Shown piece after piece: positions 9,087 to 17,498 of a DNA stretch of 64,000 nt. Numbering within the stretch: the stretch's first letter is position 1; each line of letters begins with the position of its first letter. The DNA comes from Gammaproteobacteria bacterium (GTDB lineage: Bacteria; Pseudomonadota; Gammaproteobacteria; HK1), in the NCBI GenBank assembly GCA_021773795.1, contig JAJFJT010000016.1:1-64000 (forward strand), in the 5' to 3' direction. The notes beneath the pieces were generated by a model. It saw only the letters and a list, made by a program, of their open reading frames with translations, did not search any database and was not told the DNA's origin. A program made the translations under genes and the position numbers.

Positions 9087-9641
9087 GTGAAGGTCACTGA
9101 ATCCAGTATTCCAGGCATGCTGATTATCGATCTTGATAGGTATGAGGATAAACGTGGCTTCTTTATGGAAACTTACGAACGCCGCCGCTACAAAAAATAT
9201 GGTCTGGACGCAGAATTTGTCCAGGATAATCAGTCGTTATCATGTCGCCATACCCTGCGGGGCATGCATTATCAGATTAGGCATCCACAGGGACATCTTG
9301 TGCACGTGATTCGGGGCGAAGTGTTTGATGTAGGATTGGATCTGCGTCGGAAGTCACCGACTTTTGGAAAATGGTATGGAGTAAACCTGAACGCTGAAAT
9401 GCCCCGGCAGGTATTTCTACCTGCTGGGGTAGCCCATGGTTTTTGCGTGCTGAGTAAAGAAGCTGAGATTTACTACAAATGTACCGAGTATTATTACCCG
9501 GGAGATGAGGGTGGAGTACTGTGGAACGATCCTGATGTGGGAATCGAATGGCCAACTAAGCACGGTATTATCAAGCGCAGGGACGAGAACTTTCCTGTAT
9601 TGAAAGATATTTGCGACGACCAACTACCTAATTTCCAATAG
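9087..9641 (+). CDS. rfbC: dTDP-4-dehydrorhamnose 3,5-epimerase
   Basis: Cupin-fold epimerase acting on dTDP-4-keto-6-deoxyglucose. The N-terminus VKVTESSIPGMLIIDLDRYE aligns with the family start, so GTG 9087, one base after the rfbA stop, is preferred over the in-frame ATG at 9048 inside rfbA. The 184-residue product has RGFFMETYERRRY, the catalytic-histidine block LRGMHYQ, VFDVGLDLRRKSPTFGKW and the FLPAGVAHGF turn. No rmlD-like reductase follows. The C-methyltransferase comes next, so the 3,5-epimerised keto-sugar may go to a sugar other than L-rhamnose. Confidence 0.93.
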   Translation: MKVTESSIPGMLIIDLDRYEDKRGFFMETYERRRYKKYGLDAEFVQDNQSLSCRHTLRGMHYQIRHPQGHLVHVIRGEVFDVGLDLRRKSPTFGKWYGVNLNAEMPRQVFLPAGVAHGFCVLSKEAEIYYKCTEYYYPGDEGGVLWNDPDVGIEWPTKHGIIKRRDENFPVLKDICDDQLPNFQ

Positions 9642-9826
9642 CTACTTTAAAGCCTGAAGCCATTTTCTCTGCTACGCAGCTAACCCCAGGCAGTTTTGGA
9701 GAACAGCCTGGATAAACGTTCTCCTCAGCGGCTTGTGCTCAAACAGCATCACGATGGCCTTTGCCTACCATCATGTCGCCAAGCATCATCTTGCATCTTG
9801 CAGATTATACCAAGGGAAACCATTTG

Positions 9827-11035
9827 ATGAAATGTAGAATATGCCATACCGAAATTCAGTCCTTCATGTCCTTTGGAAAAATGCCCATCGCCAATGGATT
9901 CCTAAACGAGGATGAATATGAAAATGAGTATTTTTTCGAATTAAAGCCTGCATTCTGCAAGGAGTGTTTTACGTTTCAGATAGAAGAACAGCCGGATCCA
10001 GAGCAGATGTTCCATGAGAACTACGCCTTCTTTTCCCGTACATCCAGATTTATGCAACAGCATTTCAAGGCATATGCAGACTGGGTTCGCAAACACCATC
10101 TGCAGGGTGATGACCTTTTCGTTGTGGAAATCGGCAGCAACGACGGGATTATGTTGGAACACTTCGCTAATCACGGTATCCGTCATCTGGGCGTAGAGCC
10201 TTCTGCTAATGTAGCCAAAGAGGCACGAAAACATGGTGTGAACACCATGGTTCGTTTTTTTGGATCTGAAACAGCCGACGAAATTGTGGCAGAGTACGGT
10301 CAGGCGAATGCGCTACTTGCTGCAAACGTGATGTGCCATATTCCAGATTTGAACGGTATTGCCAAGGGAGCTGAACACCTATTAAAGAAAGATGGTGTGC
10401 TTATTTTCGAAGATCCATATCTGGGATCCATGATAGAGAAGGTCTCATATGATCAGATTTACGATGAGCATGTTTTCATCTTTTCGGCACTTTCAGTAGC
10501 TAATATTTTTGCTCCGTACGGATTTGAACTGATCGATCTTCTTCCGCAGAAGACGCACGGTGGGTCTATGCGGTATGTACTATCCAGAAGAGGTGAACGA
10601 AGTATTTCCTCTGCTGTTTTAAAAATTGTTGCCGCCGAGAAGAAAGCCGGTCTGGAGCTTCCGAAAACCTATGAAAGGTTCCGTGAAAATTGTGCAGCTT
10701 CTAAGGAACGTTTAGTACGCCTTCTTACCAAGGAGAAAGAGGCAGGGCGCCGAGTCGTTGGTTACGGTGCGACATCCAAAAGCACAACAATTCTCAACTA
10801 CTGCGATATTGGCCCTGAGCTTATTGAATTCATATCTGATACAACGCCGATAAAGCAGGGGAAATATAGCCCCGGCATGCATATCCCTGTGAAGTCATAT
10901 GCGGCATTTATGGAAGATTATCCAGATACTGCTCTTTTGTTCGCCTGGAACCATCAGAAGGAGATCATGGAAAAGGAGGACGCATTTGGCGCCCAAGGTG
11001 GCCAGTGGATGATGCATCTTTCTAAGAAGTTATGA
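9827..11035 (+). CDS. Sugar C-methyltransferase (TylC3/NovU-like, class I SAM methyltransferase)
   Basis: A three-part protein typical of SAM-dependent NDP-hexose C-methyltransferases. It has an N-terminal zinc-binding domain (C3, C6, C44 and C47 in MKCRICH and FCKECF), a central Rossmann methyltransferase with VVEIGSNDGIMLEHF, and a C-terminal domain containing VVGYGATSKSTTILNYCD. Characterised relatives put a methyl on C3 of dTDP-4-keto-deoxysugars to give branched sugars, or act as C5-methyltransferases. ATG 9827 is chosen because AAGGGAA lies at 9812-9818 and the Cys motif then sits at the extreme N-terminus. An upstream in-frame extension to 9761 lacks support. A 185-base gap precedes it. 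Its stop overlaps the next start. Confidence 0.85.
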   Translation: MKCRICHTEIQSFMSFGKMPIANGFLNEDEYENEYFFELKPAFCKECFTFQIEEQPDPEQMFHENYAFFSRTSRFMQQHFKAYADWVRKHHLQGDDLFVVEIGSNDGIMLEHFANHGIRHLGVEPSANVAKEARKHGVNTMVRFFGSETADEIVAEYGQANALLAANVMCHIPDLNGIAKGAEHLLKKDGVLIFEDPYLGSMIEKVSYDQIYDEHVFIFSALSVANIFAPYGFELIDLLPQKTHGGSMRYVLSRRGERSISSAVLKIVAAEKKAGLELPKTYERFRENCAASKERLVRLLTKEKEAGRRVVGYGATSKSTTILNYCDIGPELIEFISDTTPIKQGKYSPGMHIPVKSYAAFMEDYPDTALLFAWNHQKEIMEKEDAFGAQGGQWMMHLSKKL

Positions 11036-11889
11036 ATGAATTGAATATAAAAGTTATTAAACGCATAGAAGTATTTGTTCCCCTAGTTCTTTGGAAAGTC
11101 CTCCGAAAACTTGGCTTTATTCAAGATAGGAAAAATGTGTTTGAAGGTGTTTTTGAGCATATAGAGCAAGTGGAGGCGCCTGAATATGATTCTGATGAAT
11201 CGCTCAATGAAAGTTATAAGTTTACGAAAGATAAATTTGCTACGTATTTGAGCAAGGGGAAACTACCTGAATCAACTCCATTAACTCCTATAGCAAATCT
11301 TCTTCCATTACTAATCGCTATACTCGGTCAAAGCAGAAGGACGATCTCAATTCTAGACTATGGCGGAGGTATGGGAGCCTCCTACGTAGATTGTCTTCAT
11401 TCATTGAGCAACGCTGATATAGAACTGGAATATCATATTGTTGATTTGAGTAGAACAATAAAGTTTGGGAAGAAGATATTTACTTCTGATTTAAATATTC
11501 ATTTTCATAGTAATATTCCATTAGATACTCAAAAAATTGATGTTGTTGTATTAGGTAGTTCCCTTGAATACATATCCGATTATAAATCATTAATTCATTG
11601 CTTAATGGAATTGTCTCCAAAGTATGTGTTTATGACAGATAACTTTATGGGAAAGATGCCAACGTTTGCTACAACCCAAGTTAATATGAAAAATCGTAGA
11701 ATTGGATATTGGATTTTTCAATTAGATGAAATTATAGAACTAATTACTCAGTATAACTTCTCCCTGATATATAGATCAGTTAATTATCAACCATTTCATC
11801 ACTTTGAAAACTTTCCAGACAGATATAGAGTAAAAAACACTTGCAATTTGCTTTTTTCGAGGAATATATGCGGAGAATCGGGGTTATAG
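11032..11889 (+). CDS. TIGR04325/LIC12133-family putative methyltransferase
   Basis: A 285-residue protein with a SAM-binding-like glycine loop ISILDYGGGMGASYVD (about 104-119), then EYHIVDLSR and VVVLGSSLEYISDYKSL. These fit the small family of putative methyltransferases found in polysaccharide loci (TIGR04325). The target is unknown. It is markedly AT-rich, with runs of ATT and AAA codons, unlike the flanking rfb and aminotransferase genes, which suggests separate acquisition. ATG overlaps the C-methyltransferase stop. A 66-base gap separates it from the following aminotransferase. Confidence 0.68.
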   Translation: MNELNIKVIKRIEVFVPLVLWKVLRKLGFIQDRKNVFEGVFEHIEQVEAPEYDSDESLNESYKFTKDKFATYLSKGKLPESTPLTPIANLLPLLIAILGQSRRTISILDYGGGMGASYVDCLHSLSNADIELEYHIVDLSRTIKFGKKIFTSDLNIHFHSNIPLDTQKIDVVVLGSSLEYISDYKSLIHCLMELSPKYVFMTDNFMGKMPTFATTQVNMKNRRIGYWIFQLDEIIELITQYNFSLIYRSVNYQPFHHFENFPDRYRVKNTCNLLFSRNICGESGL

Positions 11890-11955
11890 AAAATGAAAGT
11901 GTATTTACAGCTTCCAACGGCAAATGACCCGAATCATCATGGCCGGGGTTAAATA

Positions 11956-13059
11956 ATGATTCCTTGCGCTTGTCCCGAGGCTCAGTATTTGTCATATAAG
12001 GATGAGATCGATGCGGCGATCCACAGAGTTCTGGATAGCGGTAGATACATCCTTGGCGACGAAGTGGTTTCTTTCGAGTGGGAGTTTTCTGAATATCTGG
12101 GGGCTAGTTTTTCGGTTGGGTGTGGCAGTGGTACCGATTCGCTTGTGCTGGCGCTGCGTGCGTTAAACATCGGTCCGGGTGATGAGGTAATTGTCCCGTC
12201 GCATACGGCAGTGCCAACTGTGGCTGCGGTTGTGATAGCAGGGGCATCTCCGGTATATGCAGATATTGAGCCTGATTATTTCACCATTGATCCAGATCAG
12301 GTGGAAGCAGAATGTACAGACAAGACTAAAGCGATAATTGTTGTCCACCTATACGGCCAGGCTGCTGAAATGGATGCGTTACTGGATATTAGTAGGCGGC
12401 ACAATCTACGGATTATTGAAGATTGTGCACAAGCAGCCGGGGCTTCATATCGCGGGAAGAAGCTGGGTACGTTGGGTGATGTAGGCTGTTTCAGCTTCTT
12501 TCCGACCAAGAATCTGGGGGCGATTGGAGATGGTGGCGCAGTGGTGTGCCAGGATAAGCCGCTGGCGGATAGATTGCGTAGTCTCAGGCAATATGGCTGG
12601 GATAAAAATCGCATCAGCCAGGAGCCAGGTATCAATAGCCGGCTTGATGAGCTGCAGGCAGCAATACTACGCGTAAAGCTCCGCCATCTCGATGCTGATA
12701 ATTCCGAGAGGCAGTCCTTAGCGGATATATATAATGCTGAATTAGAAGGATTGGCACTGAAATGTCCCGTCAAGCGAGATGCTTCCACACATGTGTATCA
12801 TTTATATGTTTTGCAACTGGAAAAGCGTGATGCATTAATCGCCTATCTTAGGAAAAATGGAATTGCCTCTGGCATTCATTACTCTATGCCAGCACATCAG
12901 ATGCCTGGATTCTTCGACGATATTCAGTTACCAATGACCGAGCATATCGCCACTCGTGTTGTTTCACTCCCTCTCTTCCCAGGGCTGTCAGATCAACAGA
13001 TTAGGAAAATAGCTGATTTGGTAAATAGGTGGGAAATAGAACCGAGTTCAGGGACATAA
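11956..13059 (+). CDS. DegT/DnrJ/EryC1/StrS sugar aminotransferase (FdtB/QdtB-like)
   Basis: A PLP-dependent aminotransferase expected to aminate a dTDP-keto-6-deoxyhexose. Its 367 residues carry SGRYILGDEVVSFE near the N-terminus, GCGSGTDSLVLALRAL (55-70), IIEDCAQAAGASYRGKK and FFPTKNLGAIGDGG with the Schiff-base lysine at about 185. This pattern is typical of enzymes acting on dTDP-3-keto-6-deoxyhexoses. A WxcM/FdtA-like 3,4-ketoisomerase 1.8 kb downstream would supply exactly that substrate, so a dTDP-3-amino-3,6-dideoxyhexose (Fuc3N or Qui3N) is the best guess. Confidence 0.86.
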   Translation: MIPCACPEAQYLSYKDEIDAAIHRVLDSGRYILGDEVVSFEWEFSEYLGASFSVGCGSGTDSLVLALRALNIGPGDEVIVPSHTAVPTVAAVVIAGASPVYADIEPDYFTIDPDQVEAECTDKTKAIIVVHLYGQAAEMDALLDISRRHNLRIIEDCAQAAGASYRGKKLGTLGDVGCFSFFPTKNLGAIGDGGAVVCQDKPLADRLRSLRQYGWDKNRISQEPGINSRLDELQAAILRVKLRHLDADNSERQSLADIYNAELEGLALKCPVKRDASTHVYHLYVLQLEKRDALIAYLRKNGIASGIHYSMPAHQMPGFFDDIQLPMTEHIATRVVSLPLFPGLSDQQIRKIADLVNRWEIEPSSGT

Positions 13060-13071
13060 TTCCGGGAATGT

Positions 13072-14127
13072 ATGGGCACTCTTCTTGTGAGTAGTGGCAA
13101 CGATTTCGAGGGCACGTCTATAGAGAACTCTCTGCTCCAATACTTCGATGGAAAGACTCTCCTTGTTACAGGCGCGAGTGGATATATTGCGACTAACCTA
13201 GTCAACTCCTTGCTGGACACGCATTGTACGATTGTCCGACTAAGCAGCAGTGGTAAGTTATTACCGCTAAGCGGAGTTGCCAATATCATTGATATGGTTG
13301 GTAATATAAGCAAGCCAAAAGTTTGGGAAAAAGCGCTAGAAAATGTCGATATCGTCTATCATTTTGCCGGACAAACAAACGTTTATATCGCTAATGATGG
13401 CGCGCTATCTGATATGACATCCAACGTTGTGCCCATGAATAATCTGTTAGAGGTATGTCGTAATAAAGGAGTTCGTCCAATTGTTGTATTTTCAGGGACA
13501 TCGACCGAGGTAGGCATTCCCAACACCATGCCAGTTGATGAAAAACAAAGAGACCTCCCTGTTACGATTTATGACTTACATAAGTTAATGGCAGAGGAGT
13601 ATTTAAAATACTATGCCCGCCAGGGAATAGTGAGTGGAACCACACTACGATTGGCAAATGTATATGGCCCCGGGCCGAAGAGCAGCAGTGTTGGTCGTGG
13701 GGTGATGAATATAATGATTGAAAGAGCCTTGAATGGAGAGCCGTTGACGATATATGGAGAAGGAAAATATTTTAGGGATTACGTGTATATAGCCGACGTT
13801 GTATCTGCATTTTTACGGGCTGCTGTCTATATAGGTCGATTGAATTCGAATCATTATATTTTGGGTAGTGGTGAAGGTTTTAAAATTGCCGATGCAATAA
13901 ATATTGTAGCTGACAGGGCCGCCCTTATTACCAATAATCGCGTTTTAGTAAAACATATCGATCCGCCTTCTGGGTTGTCGTTGATTGAAGATAGGAATTT
14001 TGTGTCCGATTCCAATGCCTTTTCAAATGCTACAGGCTGGAAGAGCCGCCATTCGTTGGTAGAAGGGATTGATAAGACCTTGGAATATTTAACTCGTAAT
14101 AGTCAAAACAACCATTTATTAAATTGA
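13072..14127 (+). CDS. NAD-dependent epimerase/dehydratase (extended SDR)
   Basis: A 351-residue sugar-nucleotide SDR. After an unusual 25-residue N-terminal extension it shows the cofactor loop LVTGASGYIATNLV, HFAGQTNVY, a serine region FSGTSTEVG and the catalytic YDLHK. LRLANVYGPGPK and FRDYVYIADVV complete the family pattern. It is not an RmlD: that reductase is shorter and has a different N-terminus. It could be a 4-keto reductase or epimerase finishing the C-methyl or amino sugar. The start is ATG 13072, 12 bases after the aminotransferase stop. The second half is AT-rich. Confidence 0.8.
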   Translation: MGTLLVSSGNDFEGTSIENSLLQYFDGKTLLVTGASGYIATNLVNSLLDTHCTIVRLSSSGKLLPLSGVANIIDMVGNISKPKVWEKALENVDIVYHFAGQTNVYIANDGALSDMTSNVVPMNNLLEVCRNKGVRPIVVFSGTSTEVGIPNTMPVDEKQRDLPVTIYDLHKLMAEEYLKYYARQGIVSGTTLRLANVYGPGPKSSSVGRGVMNIMIERALNGEPLTIYGEGKYFRDYVYIADVVSAFLRAAVYIGRLNSNHYILGSGEGFKIADAINIVADRAALITNNRVLVKHIDPPSGLSLIEDRNFVSDSNAFSNATGWKSRHSLVEGIDKTLEYLTRNSQNNHLLN

Positions 14128-14146
14128 CGCTTTCGGAGAAGCGAGT

Positions 14147-14770
14147 ATGAAAGAGAAAGACGTAGATATAAAACTCAACATAGGCTGCGGTGGTAGACCA
14201 CTATCAAGTTATATGAATATAGATTCAGACAATCTAGAGACCCTTAAAAAACGTTATCCTCTCCAAGACTTCTCCGATACTACCGAAGTTTTTCAGTACG
14301 ATATATTTAACCTTCCATTTCCCGATGGGAAGGTTTCTGAGGTACGTACTGATTCGTTGATTGAACACCTTTCCTTCATTGAAGAGCCCAAGTTCTTTAA
14401 TGAAGTAAAGCGCGTATTACGACCTGGTGGAATTTTCATATTCTCAACGACAAACTTTGAAAAAATTGTAAAGCTCTGGCTAAAGGCGAAGGATGATTGG
14501 AAGGAATTTTATCGGAATGACAATGATGCAATAGAGAAACAACATTGGTTTGGGCAGTATTCATATGGCACAGATAACCGATGGGGATACTTAAGTGCGA
14601 TGATCTTTGGTAGCCAGAATGGGGAAGGACAGTTTCATAAAAACTGTTACACCATTCCAAAAATACGGGCAATACTAGACCATCTTAATTTTATCGACGT
14701 GGATATCACTGAGACTTTGTGGAAGGGAGACCGAGATCCCATGATAAATGTTCGGGCAATAAAGGGTTAA
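14147..14770 (+). CDS. Class I SAM-dependent methyltransferase
   Basis: A 207-residue methyltransferase with KLNIGCGGRPLSSYMNID (motif I), the motif II/III stretch YDIFNLPFPDGKVSEVRTDSL, IEHLS, and KRVLRPGGIFIFST. This is the Methyltransf_11-like arrangement common in glycan loci. CGGAGAAGCG at 14133-14142 provides the ribosome-binding site. The gene is AT-rich. Substrate unknown: an O- or N-methylation of a dTDP-sugar or of the assembled glycan is plausible. Confidence 0.8.
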   Translation: MKEKDVDIKLNIGCGGRPLSSYMNIDSDNLETLKKRYPLQDFSDTTEVFQYDIFNLPFPDGKVSEVRTDSLIEHLSFIEEPKFFNEVKRVLRPGGIFIFSTTNFEKIVKLWLKAKDDWKEFYRNDNDAIEKQHWFGQYSYGTDNRWGYLSAMIFGSQNGEGQFHKNCYTIPKIRAILDHLNFIDVDITETLWKGDRDPMINVRAIKG

Positions 14771-14814
14771 TATGCAGTTTAACTACCTGGAAGCCGGGCG
14801 GGAGAGTTTTTCCA

Positions 14815-15228
14815 GTGAATAATACCGAGGACATGGAGCTCATTAGGCTTTCCAGCCATGTGAACTCAGGAAAACTGGTTGCCCTTGAAGTTGGCAAGGA
14901 TATTTCCTTGCCGATTCGCCGAGTATTTTTTGTATCTGGCGAATTAGGGGAGCACCGTGGGCACCATGCACATAAAGTGCTGACTCAGATTCTGGTTTGC
15001 GTTAACGGTTTGTGCACTGTGATATGTGATGATGGAGCAAATCGAAAGAAGTTTATTTTGGATAGCTCGGAAAAGGTACTGGAAATTCCGCCTGGAATCT
15101 GGGCAGAGCAGATCTATTCCAGGGAAAATACAGTATTATTAGTCATGTGCGATTATCCTTTCGATGAAGCTGACTATATTCGCGATTACGACGAGTTTAT
15201 ACAGTACAGAAAGGAGCAGCTGACTTGA
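14815..15228 (+). CDS. WxcM/FdtA-like dTDP-4-keto-6-deoxyglucose 3,4-ketoisomerase (cupin)
   Basis: A cupin-fold protein related to FdtA/QdtA/WxcM C-terminal domains, which move the keto group of dTDP-4-keto-6-deoxyglucose from C4 to C3. Signatures are RVFFVSGELGEHRGHHAHK, with the histidine pair of the active site, ILVCVNGLCTVICDDG, EIPPGIWAEQIY and the very characteristic C-terminal DYIRDYDEF. GTG 14815 is chosen because GGAGAG lies eight bases upstream at 14801-14806. ATG 14833 is an alternative, and a longer frame from 14719 would overlap the methyltransferase. It should feed the FdtB-like aminotransferase at 11956. No FdtC/QdtC acetyltransferase is recognised nearby. Confidence 0.82.
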   Translation: MNNTEDMELIRLSSHVNSGKLVALEVGKDISLPIRRVFFVSGELGEHRGHHAHKVLTQILVCVNGLCTVICDDGANRKKFILDSSEKVLEIPPGIWAEQIYSRENTVLLVMCDYPFDEADYIRDYDEFIQYRKEQLT

Positions 15229-16175
15229 AAGTCGTTGTCACCGGCGCGTTGGGGCATATTGGTTCACGCCTGATTAGAGAATTGCCTCTATGCTTTCCTT
15301 CGGCGGAAATAGTCATAGTCGATAACCTTTCAACGCAACGTTACCCATCTCTCTTTAGTCTTCCGAAGGAAGGTTGCTATAAATTTGTTGAAGCTGATGT
15401 AACGAATATCGACCTTCAACCAATATTTCGAGGCGCTGACGTAGTCATCCATTTGGCTGCACTCACTGATGCAACCAGTAGCTTTGACAATAAGGATGCA
15501 GTAGAACGAATTAATTTTACAGCAACAAAATGCGTAGCAGAAGCCTGTGTAAGTAATGGAATTAATCTTATTCACGCTTCCTCCACCAGTGTCTATGGTA
15601 GCCAAAGTGAAATGGTAGACGAGACATGTTCTGCGGAGGAGTTACAACCGCAAAGTCCCTATGCGGAGACCAAGCTTAAAGAGGAAGTTCTGATAGCTAA
15701 AATGTGCCGGAGTAATGGCCTTAAAGCGATAACCTTTCGATTTGGGACAATCTTTGGGACCTCCCCAGGCATGCGTTTCCATACGGCGGTTAACAAATTT
15801 TGTTGGCAGTCAGTTATGGGCCAGCCCCTGACTGTTTGGAAAACAGCCTATGATCAAAAACGTCCATATCTTGATCTAAGTGATGCTGTTCGTGCGGTCG
15901 AATTTGTGATTAAAAAAGGACTTTTTACCGGCTTGATTTATAATGTTGTAAGTACAAATATTACCGTTAGAGAGGTCGTTGAGACTATTCGTGCATATGT
16001 TCCATCGTTAGAGATTAATTTTGTTGAAAATCAGATTATGAACCAGCTTTCCTACGAGGTTATGAATACAAGAATTGTGAATGCGGGATTTGATGTGCGA
16101 GGAAATATCGAGAAGGGAATTGTCAGCACAATTGATTTATTGAAGAATTCTAATAATTACGCCGAATTACCTTAG
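15225..16175 (+). CDS. NAD-dependent epimerase/dehydratase (extended SDR), TTG start
   Basis: A 316-residue sugar-nucleotide SDR with VVTGALGHIGSRLI at the N-terminus, VVIHLAALTDATSSFDNKD, HASSTSVYGSQ, the catalytic YAETK and FRFGTIFGTSPGMRFH. The start is TTG 15225 overlapping the previous stop (TTGA), with AAGGAGCAG immediately upstream, so translation is probably coupled. It may provide the reductase or epimerase step for one of the dTDP-sugars. It does not look like RmlD. It is the last gene before a 348-base gap, so the dTDP-sugar module probably ends here. Confidence 0.82.
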   Translation: MKVVVTGALGHIGSRLIRELPLCFPSAEIVIVDNLSTQRYPSLFSLPKEGCYKFVEADVTNIDLQPIFRGADVVIHLAALTDATSSFDNKDAVERINFTATKCVAEACVSNGINLIHASSTSVYGSQSEMVDETCSAEELQPQSPYAETKLKEEVLIAKMCRSNGLKAITFRFGTIFGTSPGMRFHTAVNKFCWQSVMGQPLTVWKTAYDQKRPYLDLSDAVRAVEFVIKKGLFTGLIYNVVSTNITVREVVETIRAYVPSLEINFVENQIMNQLSYEVMNTRIVNAGFDVRGNIEKGIVSTIDLLKNSNNYAELP

Positions 16176-16523
16176 AAGAGTCACGTGTTATAAATGTGCG
16201 TGTTGTTTTTAGAATAGTTCGCGCCGTACGTGCTGCTACTAAGCCACATTCAAGAATTCTCCACCCACTAGAGTATCCAAGTAATTTATCTGTTTTGTGT
16301 GGCGAACGATAAAACACAGGTCCTCGGCTAATCTCTCACTAGGCCAACGGATAAACTGGCGTACTTTCAGCTTTGTGTTTCTGGGGGCCCTAGCACTCGT
16401 TTGTTGTGAGTGATGCCTTATCTTTGATTTGGGGAAGTTGCACACCATTCCTTACCCACATAGTAACCTGGTAGCCACGTCCTACGTGTATTTAGCTGCA
16501 ATCTATGCTTAAGACTCAGCTTT
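16176..16523. other. 348-base gap with no convincing gene
   Basis: Between the SDR gene and the next glycosyltransferase. A minus-strand open frame of 69 codons (16239-16448) matches nothing I recognise and has no clear ribosome-binding site. It could be the decayed remnant of a gene. No strong terminator hairpin or tRNA is visible. A promoter for the following glycosyltransferase block may lie here, but I cannot point to a good -35/-10 pair. Confidence 0.5.
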
Positions 16524-17498
16524 ATGACTAAACCATTGTTTACATTTGGCGTTATGACTTACAACAGGAAGAATATGTTGAAGGAGTGTCTGACAACAAT
16601 TCTACAGCAGACACATCAAGACTTTGAAGTAATCGTAGGAAATGATTTTATGGGTGATATCCTAACGAAGGAATCGTTGGGCATGGTAGATGAAAGAATT
16701 AAAATAATTAATCATCCTAGAAACCTTGGTGAGTTGGATAATATGAATTATCTTCTGTCAAAGGCAGACGGCCGATATTTCTCATGGCTTGCTGACGATG
16801 ACCAGGTATCACCATATTTCTTGGAATCAATTGTCGATGCGATCACAAAATTCTCTTCGCCGGAATGCGTCTTTTGTTCATACTGTGCCGGTTCGGAATA
16901 CCGACCTGAATCGATTCATTCATATGGTGCTCCACGACTGCTTCATGGCAGTAAGTTTCTTCGACAGTATTTGCGGAGAGAACTTAAAACGATCGGTTGC
17001 TACGGTGGATTTAAGACTGATTATTTGAAGAGTATTGGGGGAATAGAAAGACTTGGTGTTGGATTTTCGCCATATTCCGACAACCTACTTGCTATTCGGG
17101 CGGGCATATTGGAAAAAGTTGCTTTCGTTGAGGCCCCTGTGGTGTTTTTCCGCACTCACGATGAGTCCCTTTCGCTCAGCTCTCCCGAACTTTCGTCGTA
17201 CAGTACGGCTCAGCAGGCCCTTTTGTCTCGGTGCAGGGATATTTTTGTAAATATGAAACTATCTTCTGGCTACAAAATGAATATGTTTCTACTTTTAAAA
17301 TGGTGTTCTAACGATTTCTATTCCGTCCTTCGTCGAGGAGGTGTTTACCGATTTCGTTCTGTATTTGAACACTTGAAGAAAATGGAGCAGTACGCAAGGG
17401 CTACTGGATTCAATTATTTGAAATATTTGCTGCTACAGTTGTCATCAGTATTAAGGCACATTATCTGGAATATGAGGTCTTGTGCAAAATGGGTATGA
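16524..17498 (+). CDS. Glycosyltransferase family 2
   Basis: An inverting GT-A glycosyltransferase of 324 residues. The N-terminus reads FTFGVMTYNRKNMLKECLTT, then LQQTHQDFEVIVGND. The metal-binding DxD equivalent is in FSWLADDDQVSPYF at about residue 92, and the acceptor region includes YGGFKTDYLKSIGG. There is no predicted transmembrane tail, so it acts at the cytoplasmic membrane face on a lipid-linked glycan. Donor and linkage are unknown. AT-rich relative to the wbj/wbp genes downstream. Confidence 0.88.
   Translation: MTKPLFTFGVMTYNRKNMLKECLTTILQQTHQDFEVIVGNDFMGDILTKESLGMVDERIKIINHPRNLGELDNMNYLLSKADGRYFSWLADDDQVSPYFLESIVDAITKFSSPECVFCSYCAGSEYRPESIHSYGAPRLLHGSKFLRQYLRRELKTIGCYGGFKTDYLKSIGGIERLGVGFSPYSDNLLAIRAGILEKVAFVEAPVVFFRTHDESLSLSSPELSSYSTAQQALLSRCRDIFVNMKLSSGYKMNMFLLLKWCSNDFYSVLRRGGVYRFRSVFEHLKKMEQYARATGFNYLKYLLLQLSSVLRHIIWNMRSCAKWV

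Noticed and set aside
9672-9758. Short minus-strand reading frame (about 29 codons ending TAG) in the gap before the C-methyltransferase
   Set aside because: It reads AIVMLFEHKPLRRTFIQAVL..., which looks protein-like and could be a transposase tail, but is too short to name or confirm.
12297-12788. 163-codon minus-strand frame opposite the FdtB-like aminotransferase
   Set aside because: Serine-rich shadow. The plus-strand reading has the PLP lysine motif and family-length protein.
13072-14127. Possible RmlD for rhamnose synthesis
   Set aside because: The SDR here (and the one at 15225) has a GASGYIA or GALGHIG cofactor loop, longer length and no RmlD-like N-terminus, so rhamnose synthesis cannot be claimed.
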